Notes: generated from the sequence alone by a model not told the origin. DNA of 64,000 nt from Bacteroidales bacterium (GCA_910575545.1 CAJTFH010000006.1:80281-144280), one strand, 5' to 3'; positions 35,774 to 45,086 are shown, numbered from the stretch's first letter. Made by a program: numbers and translations.

Positions 35774-38008
35774 TTATTTCACGATTACTTTGGAGGCGGT
35801 ATTGCCCTGGCGACGGATGTAGAGGCCGTTGGCGGGGTTTTCAACGCGGATGCCCTGGAGGTTGAAATATTCAACCGGGGCGTCGGTTGCTTCTGCGGCT
35901 ACGTTTTCGATGCCTGAAGACTGGCCGTTGACTTTCACTCCGAGGGAGTAGATTGGAGAATCGTAGGCATCGGCATAGCGCATGAAGTAGTGGAGTGTGC
36001 CGGGGTTGGCGAACTCTACGGGAGTGCCGTCATAGAGGTTGAAGTCGTTTTTGTCGAGTTCGGCAAGTGCTGCCGGAGCTGCCGGTTCTGAAACTTCGTC
36101 GAGATAATAGAGGTCAACGGTTACGGGCAGTTCACCGAATGCGATGTTGCCTCCCCCTTCGGGCAGGTCGATGAAGTTCTCAACAGGAGTTGTGGGGTCG
36201 CCATTCATCAGGAAGTCAACCTGCGGGAAGACATTAAGGCGCAGGATTGCGATGCCGGGGAGATAGGTGTCGGTGGCATCGCTCTTGGCGCGGAGGGTGT
36301 AAACGCCCACTTTGTCAACTGTTATGGCAAGTTTGCCGTCAGCTTCTGTGAGTGTGTATTCGTCAGGGTTCAGGCAGTCGATAGAGTATGTGGTAGCCAC
36401 GTTGTTGGGGTTGTTGACTGCATTTACCTCGGTCTCGACACCAACAGTGGTGTTGTAGACAGTCTGTGTAAACGACAGGTCGGCAATCTCAAGATCGGAG
36501 GTTTTATTTTTCCAGACTACGGTTACAGACTTCAGCTTAATTGTACTGGTAGTTTTATTCGAGAACGTTATTGTATTGAACTCCTTTCCCTCGGCAGGAG
36601 TCCATACCTTTAATCCGGTTTCTTCACCGTCGCCAGTAGCTAGAGTTGTTCCATCTGATGGTGTAAATTTATCCACTGTGTTGATAGTTATTTTCTCAAT
36701 TATACCATCGGTAGGAACTGTGATTGTGAATGACGATGTAACGCCGTTATAAACTTTTCTAAAAGTGAGAAAATCTCCTTGGGTTGACTGACTGTTATAT
36801 TTATATGAACGATAATCTCCATAGAATGACATGACTACATTCCCCGATGTAACACTGCTGACTTCTGACTCATAGGTGTCTCCGGTATTATATGTCGTCA
36901 TTCCATATGGGTTCTCGGTTGTGAAATCAAATGTCTCGCGACCGATTTGTGGTGCATTGGCGTCCTCTATAATTATACGGTATTTGGCAGTTGCTTCAGA
37001 ATATGTGTCAGTGGCGGATGCTGTAGCGGTGATTGTTACTGTGCCGACGGCTTTAACGTCTTCGGGGAGGATTTGGCCTGTGGTTGCGTTGACGGCAACG
37101 ATTTCGGGGTTGGATGAGGCGTAGGTGACAGCCCCGTCGCCAACATGCTTGGCAGCTTCCCAAACAACGCCCACGCCCAATTTGCCGTAGCGCACTTCGC
37201 GCTCAAAATGGAGCTCGGGGTTCTTTTTGGCGTAGGTGAGGGTATATGTTGCCGATGCGTTGTTATAGGTTTCGTTGTCTTTGATTTCGGCGGTTATTTC
37301 GGTTGTGCCGAAGCCGGTGAGTGTGAGGTTGCCTTCAACAAACTTGGCAACGGCCTCGTTGCTCGACGTGTAAACCACTGCATCTTTGGCTTCCGCAGGA
37401 GTGACTGTCAGAGCTGGTGCTTTGAGTTCTTCTCCGGCCAGCACGTTCACCTCTTTAACGCCCCAGTCAAGCTCGACATCGGTTTTCGACGGGTCGCCAG
37501 CCTCTTCTAATGTTAAAGTTATTTTCCCTATACCACACTGGTTGCCAGTATTCGCGGTTACAAATTTATAGGCTATCCCTGCAGCTTGCTTGGCTTCTGG
37601 AATGTTGAATGTCTGGATTCCTTTGTCGCCCATTGCAGAGAATGTGAATTGGTGCAATGCTGTTGTTGAACCGTTTTCAAACAAATCGAATTTTGATTTT
37701 GTAGTTGATTGGCATGTGATTGCAATTGATGTTATAATTTTCCCCGGAAATGATGGCAGTGAAAGTGATGCACCGTCGAGTTTGGCAAATGCAATGTATG
37801 AATTTTCTTTGCTTTTTTGCCATTTTGTTTGATACATCGTCAGGGTATAACCGTTGAAATCTACATTTGTCTCTTTCGTGGCAAAATTGGTAGGAAGGCC
37901 GGATGTTGTGCTGGGCCCAAAATTCAACTCAATGGTTTCGGCATGTGAGTTTACCCCCCCCAATGCACAGAGGATTGTAAGGAGAGGTAGGAGTAATCGT
38001 TTTCTCAT
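35774..38008 (-). CDS. Modular secreted protein with Ig-like (BIG2) region and C-terminal sorting-type tail
   Basis: 744 residues. Signal peptide at residues 1-23 (LLTILCALGGVNSHA). Residues about 25-170 and 355-500 are two similar beta-sandwich-like modules (compare GNQCGIGKITLTLEE with TSTIKLKSVTVVWK); between them are Ig-like BIG2 repeats (VVYTSSNEAVAKFVEGNLTL, AVTYASSNPEIVAVNATTGQ). The end, VEYFNLQGIRVENPANGLYI then KVIVK, is the tail used in Bacteroidales as a type IX-style sorting signal. Probably surface attached; ligand unknown. DNA for the two sandwich modules (36480-36950, 37500-37930) is visibly more AT-rich than the Ig part. Confidence 0.82.
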   Translation of the reverse strand: MRKRLLLPLLTILCALGGVNSHAETIELNFGPSTTSGLPTNFATKETNVDFNGYTLTMYQTKWQKSKENSYIAFAKLDGASLSLPSFPGKIITSIAITCQSTTKSKFDLFENGSTTALHQFTFSAMGDKGIQTFNIPEAKQAAGIAYKFVTANTGNQCGIGKITLTLEEAGDPSKTDVELDWGVKEVNVLAGEELKAPALTVTPAEAKDAVVYTSSNEAVAKFVEGNLTLTGFGTTEITAEIKDNETYNNASATYTLTYAKKNPELHFEREVRYGKLGVGVVWEAAKHVGDGAVTYASSNPEIVAVNATTGQILPEDVKAVGTVTITATASATDTYSEATAKYRIIIEDANAPQIGRETFDFTTENPYGMTTYNTGDTYESEVSSVTSGNVVMSFYGDYRSYKYNSQSTQGDFLTFRKVYNGVTSSFTITVPTDGIIEKITINTVDKFTPSDGTTLATGDGEETGLKVWTPAEGKEFNTITFSNKTTSTIKLKSVTVVWKNKTSDLEIADLSFTQTVYNTTVGVETEVNAVNNPNNVATTYSIDCLNPDEYTLTEADGKLAITVDKVGVYTLRAKSDATDTYLPGIAILRLNVFPQVDFLMNGDPTTPVENFIDLPEGGGNIAFGELPVTVDLYYLDEVSEPAAPAALAELDKNDFNLYDGTPVEFANPGTLHYFMRYADAYDSPIYSLGVKVNGQSSGIENVAAEATDAPVEYFNLQGIRVENPANGLYIRRQGNTASKVIVK

Positions 38009-38140
38009 ATTTAAAAATTGATTTAGAAGGTTAAAAAATCAAGTTCGGGTTTCGCGTGAGATTCGTGTGTTGAGGGCAGTCTGAGGCAGGTGCGGCCACG
38101 GATGCCGGGCGCGAATGTGAAATGTCGTTTCTGATAAGCA

Positions 38141-38148
38141 CAAAGGTA
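38141..38148 (-). promoter_or_regulatory. Candidate -7 box for the modular secreted protein
   Basis: TACCTTTG on the minus strand; start expected near 38134, leader about 126 nt. The rest of 38149-38347 shows no gene. Confidence 0.5.
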
Positions 38149-38347
38149 TAGATTTTTTCACAGACCGCCATCTGTTTGGTCTTCTTTTTTCGAAGTCTTT
38201 TTAAGGATTAAGAGATTGTTTAAATTGGGTGGAGTATGGAAAATCATGAATTGCATGAAGGTGTAACATGGGTTTGCCATCCTTTGCTCATTTAAATTAT
38301 CCAAAGATATTTAGGCTTGCCCCTAATCCCGATATTAGGAAAGAAAA

Positions 38348-38377
38348 AAGGAGTTAAGCGGTGGGGCTTAACTCCTT
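38348..38377 (-). terminator. Terminator of tRNA-Gln
   Basis: 11-bp perfect stem AAGGAGTTAAG/CTTAACTCCTT with an 8-nt loop, followed by T6 on the minus strand, 7 nt beyond the tRNA. Confidence 0.9.
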
Positions 38378-38384
38378 GGAGGTG

Positions 38385-38455
38385 TTGTCTTACCTGGATT
38401 CGAACCAAGACAGGCAGAACCAAAAACTGCAGTGCTACCATTACACCATAAGACA
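38385..38455 (-). tRNA. tRNA-Gln (TTG)
   Basis: Minus strand acceptor TGTCTTA pairs with TAAGACA, discriminator A. D arm GGTGTAATGGTAGCAC; anticodon loop TTTTGGT with anticodon TTG; T arm CTTGG-TTCGAAT-CCAGG. 71 nt; CCA not encoded. Confidence 0.96.
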
Positions 38456-38498
38456 ATCCGGTCGGCTCAAACAGGGATGAATCTGCCTAAAGCCGATG

Positions 38499-38529
38499 CA
38501 AAGGTAAGTATTATTTTCGGGTTGGCAAT
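38499..38529 (-). promoter_or_regulatory. Promoter of tRNA-Gln
   Basis: Minus strand ATTG (38526-38529, one mismatch to TTTG), 19 nt, TACCTTTG (38499-38506); start near 38492. Confidence 0.65.
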
Positions 38530-38571
38530 GGGAATGCATAGTTTTTTAGGCGTTATTTGGGATTTTTAGGG

Positions 38572-38602
38572 TTTCGGGATTAGGAAAAATTGTGTAATTT
38601 TG
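38572..38602 (+). promoter_or_regulatory. Promoter of metG
   Basis: TTTC (38572-38575), 19 nt, TAATTTTG (38595-38602). Expected start about 38609, at the beginning of the repeated leader. Confidence 0.6.
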
Positions 38603-38607
38603 CGGTT

Positions 38608-38673
38608 TATAACGGCATGTCTTCATGGGAGTGCCCAACATGTTTTTATGGGATTGCTGGACATGTCGTTATA
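38608..38673 (+). promoter_or_regulatory. Structured, internally repeated leader of metG
   Basis: A 14-bp inverted repeat closes the segment (TATAACGGCATGTC at 38608-38621 with GACATGTCGTTATA at 38660-38673, one G-U). Inside, a 19-nt direct repeat occurs twice: 38625-38643 and 38648-38666, 15 of 19 identical, sharing ATGGGA, TGC and ACATGT. It occupies the first 65 nt of the predicted transcript, 64 nt before the start codon. I know no described Met-tRNA synthetase leader of this kind. Confidence 0.55.
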
Positions 38674-38736
38674 GCTGTGTTAAAGTTGTGCCTCTCAGAG
38701 CATAGGCGGCCGTGGAACCGGCCGGCATAAATTCAG

Positions 38737-40788
38737 ATGAAGATTATGGAAAAAAAGTTCAAACGGACACTTGTGACAACCGCGCTGCCCTATGCCAACG
38801 GGCCGGTGCATATAGGCCATCTGGCCGGGGTTTATGTTCCCGCCGACATCTATACCCGTTTCCTGAGGATGCGTGGCGAGGATGTTGTCATGATCGGCGG
38901 GAGCGATGAGCATGGGGTGCCTATCACCATCAAGGCCAAGGCTGAGGGTGTGACCCCCCAGGATATTGTTGACCGTTACCACAAAATAATAAAAGACAGT
39001 TTTGAGGAGCTGGGTGTGTCGTTTGACATCTATTCGCGCACCACGAGCGATATCCATTCGGCCACGGCGTCGGAGTTTTTCCGCCGTCTCTATGACAACG
39101 GGCAGTTTGTGGAGAAGAGTTCGATGCAGCTCTATGACGAGAAGGCCAACCAGTTTCTCGCCGACCGCTATGTCACAGGAGAGTGCCCCCATTGCCATAA
39201 TGAGCGGGCTTATGGCGACCAGTGCGAGGCATGCGGGTCGAGCCTCAATGCCACAGACCTGATCAATCCCAAGAGCGCCATCACCGGCAACACTCCGGTG
39301 TTGAAAGAGACCAAACACTGGTATCTGCCGCTCGACCGATGGGAGAAGGCTCTGAGCGAATGGATTCTCGAGGGTCACAAGGAGTGGAAGAGCAATGTCT
39401 ACGGCCAGTGCAAATCGTGGATTGACCTCGGTCTGCAGCCGCGTGCGGTGAGCCGCGATTTGGACTGGGGTGTGCCTGTGCCTGTCGAGGGAGCAGACGG
39501 GAAGGTGCTCTATGTATGGTTCGACGCTCCGATAGGCTATATCTCGAACACCAAGGAGCTGCTGCCCGACAGCTGGGAAAAATATTGGAAAGACCCGGAG
39601 AGCCGTGTGATTAATTTCATAGGGAAGGATAACATTGTGTTCCACTGCATTATCTTCCCGGCGATGTTGATGGCCTACGGAGATAATTTCCAGCTTCCCG
39701 ACAATGTTCCGGCCAACGAGTTCCTTAACCTTGAGGGTGACAAGATTTCGACCTCACGCAACTGGGCGATATGGCTTCATGAGTATCTGCGCGACTTCCC
39801 CGGCAAACAGGATGTGTTGCGTTATGTTCTGACGGCCAACGCCCCGGAGACGAAAGACAACGATTTTACGTGGCGCGATTTCCAAAGCCGCAACAATTCG
39901 GAGCTTGTGGCGATACTGGGCAATTTCGTAAACCGCGCCATGGTGCTGACCCACAAATATTTTGCCGGAGTTGTGCCGGAAGCGGGCGCATTGGAGGCGG
40001 TTGACCGGGAGGCTCTTGATGAGCTGAGCTCAATCAGGGAATCGTTGACGGCTAATCTTGATACATTCCATTTCCGCGAAGCGCTCAAAGATGCGATGAA
40101 CATAGCCCGTCTGGGGAACAAATACCTGCAGGAGACAGAGCCGTGGAAGGTGGCAAAAACCGATATGGGCCGCGTTGCCACGATTCTGAACACGGCTTTG
40201 CAGATATGCGCGAATATTAATGTGGCTTTCGCGCCGTTCCTGCCATTCATGGCCGAGAATCTGCGCCGTATGCTCGCCCTGGAGAAACTCGACTGGGAGG
40301 ATCTTGGCAAAACAGACCTGATTGCGGCAGGAGCCACTCTGGGGCAACCGGAGCTGTTGTTTGAAAAGATAGAAGATGATGCCATCGAGGCGCAGCTCAA
40401 CCGCCTGGCACGCATCAAGGAGGAGAACAAACTCAAAAACTGGCAGCCTGAACCGCAACAGCCCGATGTGCCTTTTGACGACTTTATGAAGGTTGACATC
40501 CGCGTCGGTACTGTCATGGAGTGCAGCCGTGTGCCTAAGGCCGACAAGCTGCTGCAGTTCCGTATCGACGATGGTATGGAACAGCGCACCATAGTGAGCG
40601 GCATCGCCAAATATTATTCTCCCGAAGACCTTGTGGGTAAGCAGGTCTGCTTTGTGGCTAACTTCGCGCCGAGGAAGCTCAAGGGGGTTATGTCGCAGGG
40701 GATGATTCTGTCGGCACAGAACCCCGACGGCTCGCTTGTGGTGATCGGACCTACGGGGGCTGTGACGCCCGGGGCACAGGTGAAGTAA
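38737..40788 (+). CDS. metG: Methionyl-tRNA synthetase
   Basis: 683 residues; Met4 (38746, [20 protein letters not shown]) is the usual family start and may be the true one. HIGH motif in [12 protein letters not shown], zinc-binding knuckle [23 protein letters not shown] equivalent [10 protein letters not shown], anticodon-binding helices after residue 390, and a C-terminal tRNA-binding (EMAP/Arc1p-like) domain [20 protein letters not shown]. The KISTS form is usual for this group. It charges both initiator and elongator tRNA-Met. The asparaginase gene follows 151 bp on. Confidence 0.96.
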   Translation: MKIMEKKFKRTLVTTALPYANGPVHIGHLAGVYVPADIYTRFLRMRGEDVVMIGGSDEHGVPITIKAKAEGVTPQDIVDRYHKIIKDSFEELGVSFDIYSRTTSDIHSATASEFFRRLYDNGQFVEKSSMQLYDEKANQFLADRYVTGECPHCHNERAYGDQCEACGSSLNATDLINPKSAITGNTPVLKETKHWYLPLDRWEKALSEWILEGHKEWKSNVYGQCKSWIDLGLQPRAVSRDLDWGVPVPVEGADGKVLYVWFDAPIGYISNTKELLPDSWEKYWKDPESRVINFIGKDNIVFHCIIFPAMLMAYGDNFQLPDNVPANEFLNLEGDKISTSRNWAIWLHEYLRDFPGKQDVLRYVLTANAPETKDNDFTWRDFQSRNNSELVAILGNFVNRAMVLTHKYFAGVVPEAGALEAVDREALDELSSIRESLTANLDTFHFREALKDAMNIARLGNKYLQETEPWKVAKTDMGRVATILNTALQICANINVAFAPFLPFMAENLRRMLALEKLDWEDLGKTDLIAAGATLGQPELLFEKIEDDAIEAQLNRLARIKEENKLKNWQPEPQQPDVPFDDFMKVDIRVGTVMECSRVPKADKLLQFRIDDGMEQRTIVSGIAKYYSPEDLVGKQVCFVANFAPRKLKGVMSQGMILSAQNPDGSLVVIGPTGAVTPGAQVK

Positions 40789-40796
40789 CCTATGAT

Positions 40797-40851
40797 GGTG
40801 TGTCAGAACGGTTCAGATGAACCGTTCTGACAGCACCACCCTCCCGTCCGG
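40797..40851 (+). repeat. Short relative of the palindromic element, after metG
   Basis: GGTG-TGTCAGAACGGTTCA (40797-40815) pairs with TGAACCGTTCTGACAGCACC (40818-40837); the single unpaired C in the right arm is at the same place as in the 178-bp element. The following CCCTCCCGTCCGGA matches the element's CCCTCTCCATCCGGA. The inner ~85 bp and the AAGGCGTTG hairpin are missing. It starts 8 nt after the metG stop codon. Confidence 0.75.
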
Positions 40852-40939
40852 ACTCAATATGTAGGGCAGTAGATTCCCAATCCAGTTTTTGCCGGATGGC
40901 ATATAATAAAGTAATACCGGAACAACACAAGCAACGAGA

Positions 40940-41986
40940 ATGGAAAAAACGAAAAGGCGTCCACGCATTTTGATTATCTATACGGGAGGCACTATCGGCA
41001 TGATAGAGGATCCGGAGACCCGCACCCTCAGGCCGTTTAATTTCAACCACCTTATCGACAATGTGCCTAAGGTGAAGATGCTCGATTATGATATCGAGCA
41101 TATGCAGTTCGACCCGCCCATAGATTCGAGTAATGTGACTCATGCGCATTGGCAGCAGATTGCCACGCAGATCGGGAAGAATTATAATGACTTCGATGGT
41201 TTTGTCGTGCTTCATGGCACCGACACGATGGCCTATACAGCCTCGGCTCTTTCGTTCATGCTCGAACATCTGCGTAAACCGGTGATTATAACTGGGTCTC
41301 AGTTGCCGATAGGGGAGGTGCGCACCGACGGTGAGGAGAACCTCATTACGGCGCTTCAGATTGCTGCGGCAGTGGATCCGGTCAACGGTGAGCCGATGGT
41401 TCAGGAGGTGGCGCTGCTGTTTGCCAACTACCTGTGGCGCGGGAACCGCTCAACGAAGATGAGTGCCGACAATTTCAATGCTTTCAAGAGCAATAATTAT
41501 CCTCCGTTGGCACGAATAGGCTTGTCGATACAGTTCAACAACGATGCTTTGTGGCGTGTGTATGACAAGACGCCTCTTAAAGTGCATCTTGGCCTGAACT
41601 CAGATGTTATTGTTGTTTATGTGACACCGGGTATGACGGAGCATAGCCTCCGTCAGCAGCTTGAGACACCTGGTGTGAAGGGGGTTGTTCTGAAAACCTA
41701 CGGTGCGGGGAATGCACCGTCCTGCGAGTGGTTCAACCGCCCGATCAAGGAGGCGATAGACCGGGGAATAGTGGTGCTGAATGTGACCCAGTGTGCCAAT
41801 GGTGCGGTGAGCCAGCGTCGTTATTTCACCGGCGACTGCCTGGCGCGTTGTGGTGTTATTTCGGGTCACGATATTACTACTGAAGCGGCTCTGACCAAGA
41901 TGATGTTCCTGTTCGGCACGGGGCTTAGCGCCAAACAGGTAAGCAATTGCCTTTTGCGCCCGATTTGCGGCGAGATGACAATATAA
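40940..41986 (+). CDS. ansA: Type I (cytoplasmic) L-asparaginase
   Basis: 348 residues, without a signal peptide, hence the cytoplasmic type. Catalytic motifs: IIYTGGTIGM (first Thr) and FVVLHGTDTMAYTASAL (Thr-Asp pair). GSQLPIGEVRTDGEEN is the conserved region of AnsA. It hydrolyses asparagine to aspartate and ammonia. Probably read from the metG promoter or from one not recognised in the 151-bp gap. Confidence 0.95.
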   Translation: MEKTKRRPRILIIYTGGTIGMIEDPETRTLRPFNFNHLIDNVPKVKMLDYDIEHMQFDPPIDSSNVTHAHWQQIATQIGKNYNDFDGFVVLHGTDTMAYTASALSFMLEHLRKPVIITGSQLPIGEVRTDGEENLITALQIAAAVDPVNGEPMVQEVALLFANYLWRGNRSTKMSADNFNAFKSNNYPPLARIGLSIQFNNDALWRVYDKTPLKVHLGLNSDVIVVYVTPGMTEHSLRQQLETPGVKGVVLKTYGAGNAPSCEWFNRPIKEAIDRGIVVLNVTQCANGAVSQRRYFTGDCLARCGVISGHDITTEAALTKMMFLFGTGLSAKQVSNCLLRPICGEMTI

Positions 41987-41992
41987 AGGGGA

Positions 41993-42240
41993 GTTCTTTT
42001 CGCGGGCCGAAAAGAACCAAAAGGCCGAGGGCGCGGCGAAAATCTGCGGAATCGGCTTGCCGGCATCCGCAGGGGCGGCGGAACTCGCTTCGCTCAAACA
42101 CCGACACCCTTGTCTGCGTCTTCACGGCGCTGCTTCCTGCTTTTCGCCAATGCGCCCGCCATGCGGGTACACGGGTTCTGCGAAATTTATGTTTTTGTGA
42201 ATTAACTGGAGACTCCGGCGATTTCAACGGGATGGCCGTG
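41993..42240. repeat. GC-rich noncoding block with hairpin, probable dispersed repeat
   Basis: A perfect hairpin GTTCTTTTCG/CGAAAAGAAC (41993-42002 with 42008-42017) follows the ansA stop by 6 nt and may terminate it. The next 220 bp are GC-rich, with AACTCGCTTCGCTCAAACAC and other phrases that I associate from memory with dispersed noncoding repeats of Bacteroidales. No coding frame is convincing. No second copy in the window. Confidence 0.45.
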
Positions 42241-42254
42241 GGCTATCTCTTACT

Positions 42255-42569
42255 TCATGCTTGCGGCTTTTCAGCTTCTGACGTCTTTTTTCTATTCGGA
42301 TTATCGGGGAACCAGCCACGGGCTACGCGGTCGCGCTGCTCGAAGATTTCTTTGATGGTCCAGAAGGAGGAGAAAGCGAGTACGCCCAGGAGGGTCTGGG
42401 GGAAAATGGCGCTTACGAAGAGGGATGCTATGGATGCGGCGATGCCCAGAAGCAGGAACCACCACCAGCAGCGTGTGCCGAACCAGTAGTAACATTTGAT
42501 GACAATGGGATGGAATATCCCGATTATCAGAAAGGTGCATATGCCTAAAAGGAGTCCGGTGAAATGCAT
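42255..42569 (-). CDS. DUF4491 membrane protein
   Basis: 104 residues. The sequence MHFTGLLLGICTFLIIGIFH followed by KCYYWFGTRCWWWFLLLGI and FSSFWTIKEIFEQRDRVARG matches the small Bacteroidetes family DUF4491 with three transmembrane segments and a conserved cytosolic end (GWFPDNPNRK). Function unknown. It may be the last gene of pepD-muramidase-DUF4491. Confidence 0.8.
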   Translation of the reverse strand: MHFTGLLLGICTFLIIGIFHPIVIKCYYWFGTRCWWWFLLLGIAASIASLFVSAIFPQTLLGVLAFSSFWTIKEIFEQRDRVARGWFPDNPNRKKTSEAEKPQA

Positions 42570-42630
42570 GGGCGGTAATTGAGTTTGGGTGTTGGTTGTT
42601 TAGGGAATTGAATTTGTTTAAAGCGATGTG

Positions 42631-43473
42631 TCAGAATTCGATTTTTTGCATTGTTTTGTGTGGTTGTGATTGCGAGTTATGACGTTTATAGGCGGCGGCC
42701 AGGCGTTTGTGGTAGCCTCGTGAGCGGGCTTTTGGGCCATTGTATTTTAGAGCGAACCGGAGCCATTTGTGTTTTTTGATATCGTTGACCATGCCTGAGT
42801 TTTTGATGAAACGGGCAAACAGTTCGAGCTGGTCGCGCTCGGAGCGGCTCATCATTGCCACAAACTCTTTGATGTTTCCGGCTCCGCATTTGCGCCAGTT
42901 GAAGCCTCCGATCTGGAACATGCCCCAGAATGTGCTTTCCCACGCGGATATTGAGTCGATTGCGGCGGCGGCATCGAGACGTGCGTGTTGTGCGGCTTGG
43001 TAAGAGCCGTATTTTTTTGCGTTTGGGCGGTTGAAGATTTCCGGCGCACGTTTCCTGGCTTTCGACAGCGAGACATTGCGGCGTGGTGCGAATTTGCGAT
43101 ACATCGACAGGTCGAAGTTTATCAACGGTTTCCCGGGTTGCCAGAACCCTTTGTGCTGCGGTCCGGCTTCGATGTCGACCACGGCTTTTATCGCGGCTAC
43201 CTCCACGCCGAGTTCTTCGGCTACCTGTCGGTAGTCTTCTTCTGTCAGTGAGGAGAAGCGTGGTTCCATTCCCGCTTCCATGCCGTCGGCCAGTGAGTCT
43301 GTCAGCAAGCCGATAACAGAATCGATGGCTTCAACCGGTGGTTCGGCGGTTTTTTCTGCTGCCATTTGCAGTGCCGGAGCGCTCCACAACAGTAGGCCAC
43401 ATATAAGAAACCTGAAACACATCCCACTCTGTTGCGGGATGTGTTTCAGTGTCATCAAGTTCATTATAGCCAC
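42631..43473 (-). CDS. Secreted N-acetylmuramidase-domain protein
   Basis: 280 residues; initiation at Met18 (43422) would place the signal MCFRFLICGLLLWSAPALQ at the N-terminus and is plausible. After a linker, residues 75-255 fit the N-acetylmuramidase family (DUF3380): ELGVEVAAIKAVVDIEAG with the likely catalytic Glu, LINFDLSMYRKF, SAWESTFWGMFQIGGFNW, and FVAMMSRSERDQLELFARFI. It should cut the glycan strands of peptidoglycan, like phage endolysins. It starts 14 bp after pepD. No phage genes are nearby, so a host function is likelier. Confidence 0.83.
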   Translation of the reverse strand: MAIMNLMTLKHIPQQSGMCFRFLICGLLLWSAPALQMAAEKTAEPPVEAIDSVIGLLTDSLADGMEAGMEPRFSSLTEEDYRQVAEELGVEVAAIKAVVDIEAGPQHKGFWQPGKPLINFDLSMYRKFAPRRNVSLSKARKRAPEIFNRPNAKKYGSYQAAQHARLDAAAAIDSISAWESTFWGMFQIGGFNWRKCGAGNIKEFVAMMSRSERDQLELFARFIKNSGMVNDIKKHKWLRFALKYNGPKARSRGYHKRLAAAYKRHNSQSQPHKTMQKIEF

Positions 43474-43487
43474 GGGCAGCGGTTTGA

Positions 43488-44948
43488 TTATTTTTTAAGT
43501 CCGGCCACTTTTTCGAGTGTGCGACGGAGCTGCTGATAGAAACGCTCTACGGCAGGGATGTGCATACGCTCAGAGGGGGAGTGGACGTCGCGCAGCGTGG
43601 GGCCGAAAGACACCATGTCGAGGCCGGGATAGTTCTGCTGGAATAGCGAGCATTCCAGGCCGGCATGTATGGCCTTGATTGCCGGACGGACCCCGTAGAG
43701 TTCCTCGTAGGCGTCGGAAGCGAGTTTCATGATTGTTGAATCTAGGTTGGGTGTCCATGCGGGATATCCGTCGCCATGCTCGACAGCCGCACCTGCGAGA
43801 GTGAACACGGCTTCAACCTGGTTGGCGATATCGAGTTTCCGAGAATCGACCGAAGAGCGCTGTGAGGTTGTCACAACAATCTTGTCGTCGCCTTTCATCT
43901 TGACTGAAGCGAGGTTGGTTGAAGTTTCAACGAGGCCTTCGAGGTCGCGGCTCATTGAAATCACCCCGTGGGGTGCGCAATAGAGCGACAAGATTAGGTT
44001 GCGGCTTGTTGCCGAGTCGATGGCGAAATCGGGTTTGTCAACGCTGTCGAGAGAAAGTTTCAGGGTGGTTTCCAGGCCTTTGTATTCACGCTCGATGTCG
44101 GCGGCATAGCGGTTGAATGCGATGCGCACATCTTCTTTGCGCGATGTGTGGACGCCGAACACCACGTGGGCGGCACGTGGGATGGCATTGCGGAGGTTTC
44201 CGCCGTCGATTTCGCACACCGAAACTTCATGTTCTTTCATAAGATTGAAGAGGAAGCGGGCGATTAGCTTATTGGCGTTGGCGCGTCCGAGATGGATGTC
44301 GCCTCCGGAATGTCCTCCGAGACCGTCGCGCACGTCGAAAAGGAAGTAGTGGAAGTCGGAGGGCGCATAAGAGCGGTTATAAGAGAATGTTGCCACGGTG
44401 TCGATGCCGCCGGCGCATCCAACAAACACTTCTGCATCATCTTCTGAGTCGAGGTTGATAAGAATCGAGCCTGTCAGCTCGCCTTTTTTGAGGTTGTTGG
44501 CGCCTGTCATGCCGGTTTCTTCATCCATGGTAATCAAGACTTCGAGCGGGCCGTGGACGAGGGTGTCGTCGGTAAGGATGGCCAAAGCGGCTGCGACTCC
44601 GATTCCGTTGTCGGCTCCGAGGGTTGTGCCGTTTGCGCGCACCCATTCGCCGTCGACGATTGTCTGTATGGGGGTGTTTTCAAAGTCGAAGTTTTTGTCG
44701 TTGCTTTCGCAGACCATATCCATGTGGCCTTGTAGAATCACTGTGGGGGCGTTTTCATGACCGGGGGTTGCCGGTTTGCGCATGATGACGTTGCCGATTT
44801 CGTCGGCATGGGCCTCGATGCCGCGGTCTTTCGCAAATTCGAGGATGTATTTGCGGATTTTCTCTTCCTTCTTTGAAGGGCGGGGAATCTTTGTGATCTG
44901 ATCGAAGATTTCGAAGACAGCTTTGGGTTGAAGGTCTTTTACTTCCAT
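43488..44948 (-). CDS. pepD: Aminoacyl-histidine dipeptidase (M20 family)
   Basis: 486 residues. Cytosolic zinc dipeptidase that hydrolyses Xaa-His dipeptides. Metal and catalytic motifs: ILQGHMDMVCE (His and Asp), LGADNGIGVA (bridging Asp), MDEETGMTGA (Glu pair), INLDSEDDAEVFVGCAGG, and FGPTLRDVHSPSERMHI near the end. Full length for PepD. It leads the run pepD-muramidase-DUF4491. Confidence 0.95.
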   Translation of the reverse strand: MEVKDLQPKAVFEIFDQITKIPRPSKKEEKIRKYILEFAKDRGIEAHADEIGNVIMRKPATPGHENAPTVILQGHMDMVCESNDKNFDFENTPIQTIVDGEWVRANGTTLGADNGIGVAAALAILTDDTLVHGPLEVLITMDEETGMTGANNLKKGELTGSILINLDSEDDAEVFVGCAGGIDTVATFSYNRSYAPSDFHYFLFDVRDGLGGHSGGDIHLGRANANKLIARFLFNLMKEHEVSVCEIDGGNLRNAIPRAAHVVFGVHTSRKEDVRIAFNRYAADIEREYKGLETTLKLSLDSVDKPDFAIDSATSRNLILSLYCAPHGVISMSRDLEGLVETSTNLASVKMKGDDKIVVTTSQRSSVDSRKLDIANQVEAVFTLAGAAVEHGDGYPAWTPNLDSTIMKLASDAYEELYGVRPAIKAIHAGLECSLFQQNYPGLDMVSFGPTLRDVHSPSERMHIPAVERFYQQLRRTLEKVAGLKK

Positions 44949-45086
44949 ATCTTTTGGGGGTTAAATATTGGTTGCAACAATCTCAAAAACGCCCTAAGCG
45001 TTAATAAGGTTAAGGGTAAGTCCTTTTAAAAAGGATTTACGAATGGAAAATACTGTTAAAATCGTTGTTTCTCCGACCCTAAGTTA

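Noticed and set aside
38695..39645. A 316-codon open frame on the minus strand opposite metG
   Set aside because: It is antisense to the highly conserved first half of methionyl-tRNA synthetase, and its amino-acid sequence has no recognisable pattern; a codon-bias shadow.
40797..40851. Plain intrinsic terminator of metG
   Set aside because: The hairpin is strong but has no T-tract on the plus strand, and its sequence and asymmetry match the 178-bp element, so it is better described as a relative of it.
42631..43473. Prophage remnant suggested by the muramidase (endolysin-like) gene
   Set aside because: No holin, tail, capsid or integrase genes nearby; the gene has a signal peptide and lies in a run with pepD and DUF4491.
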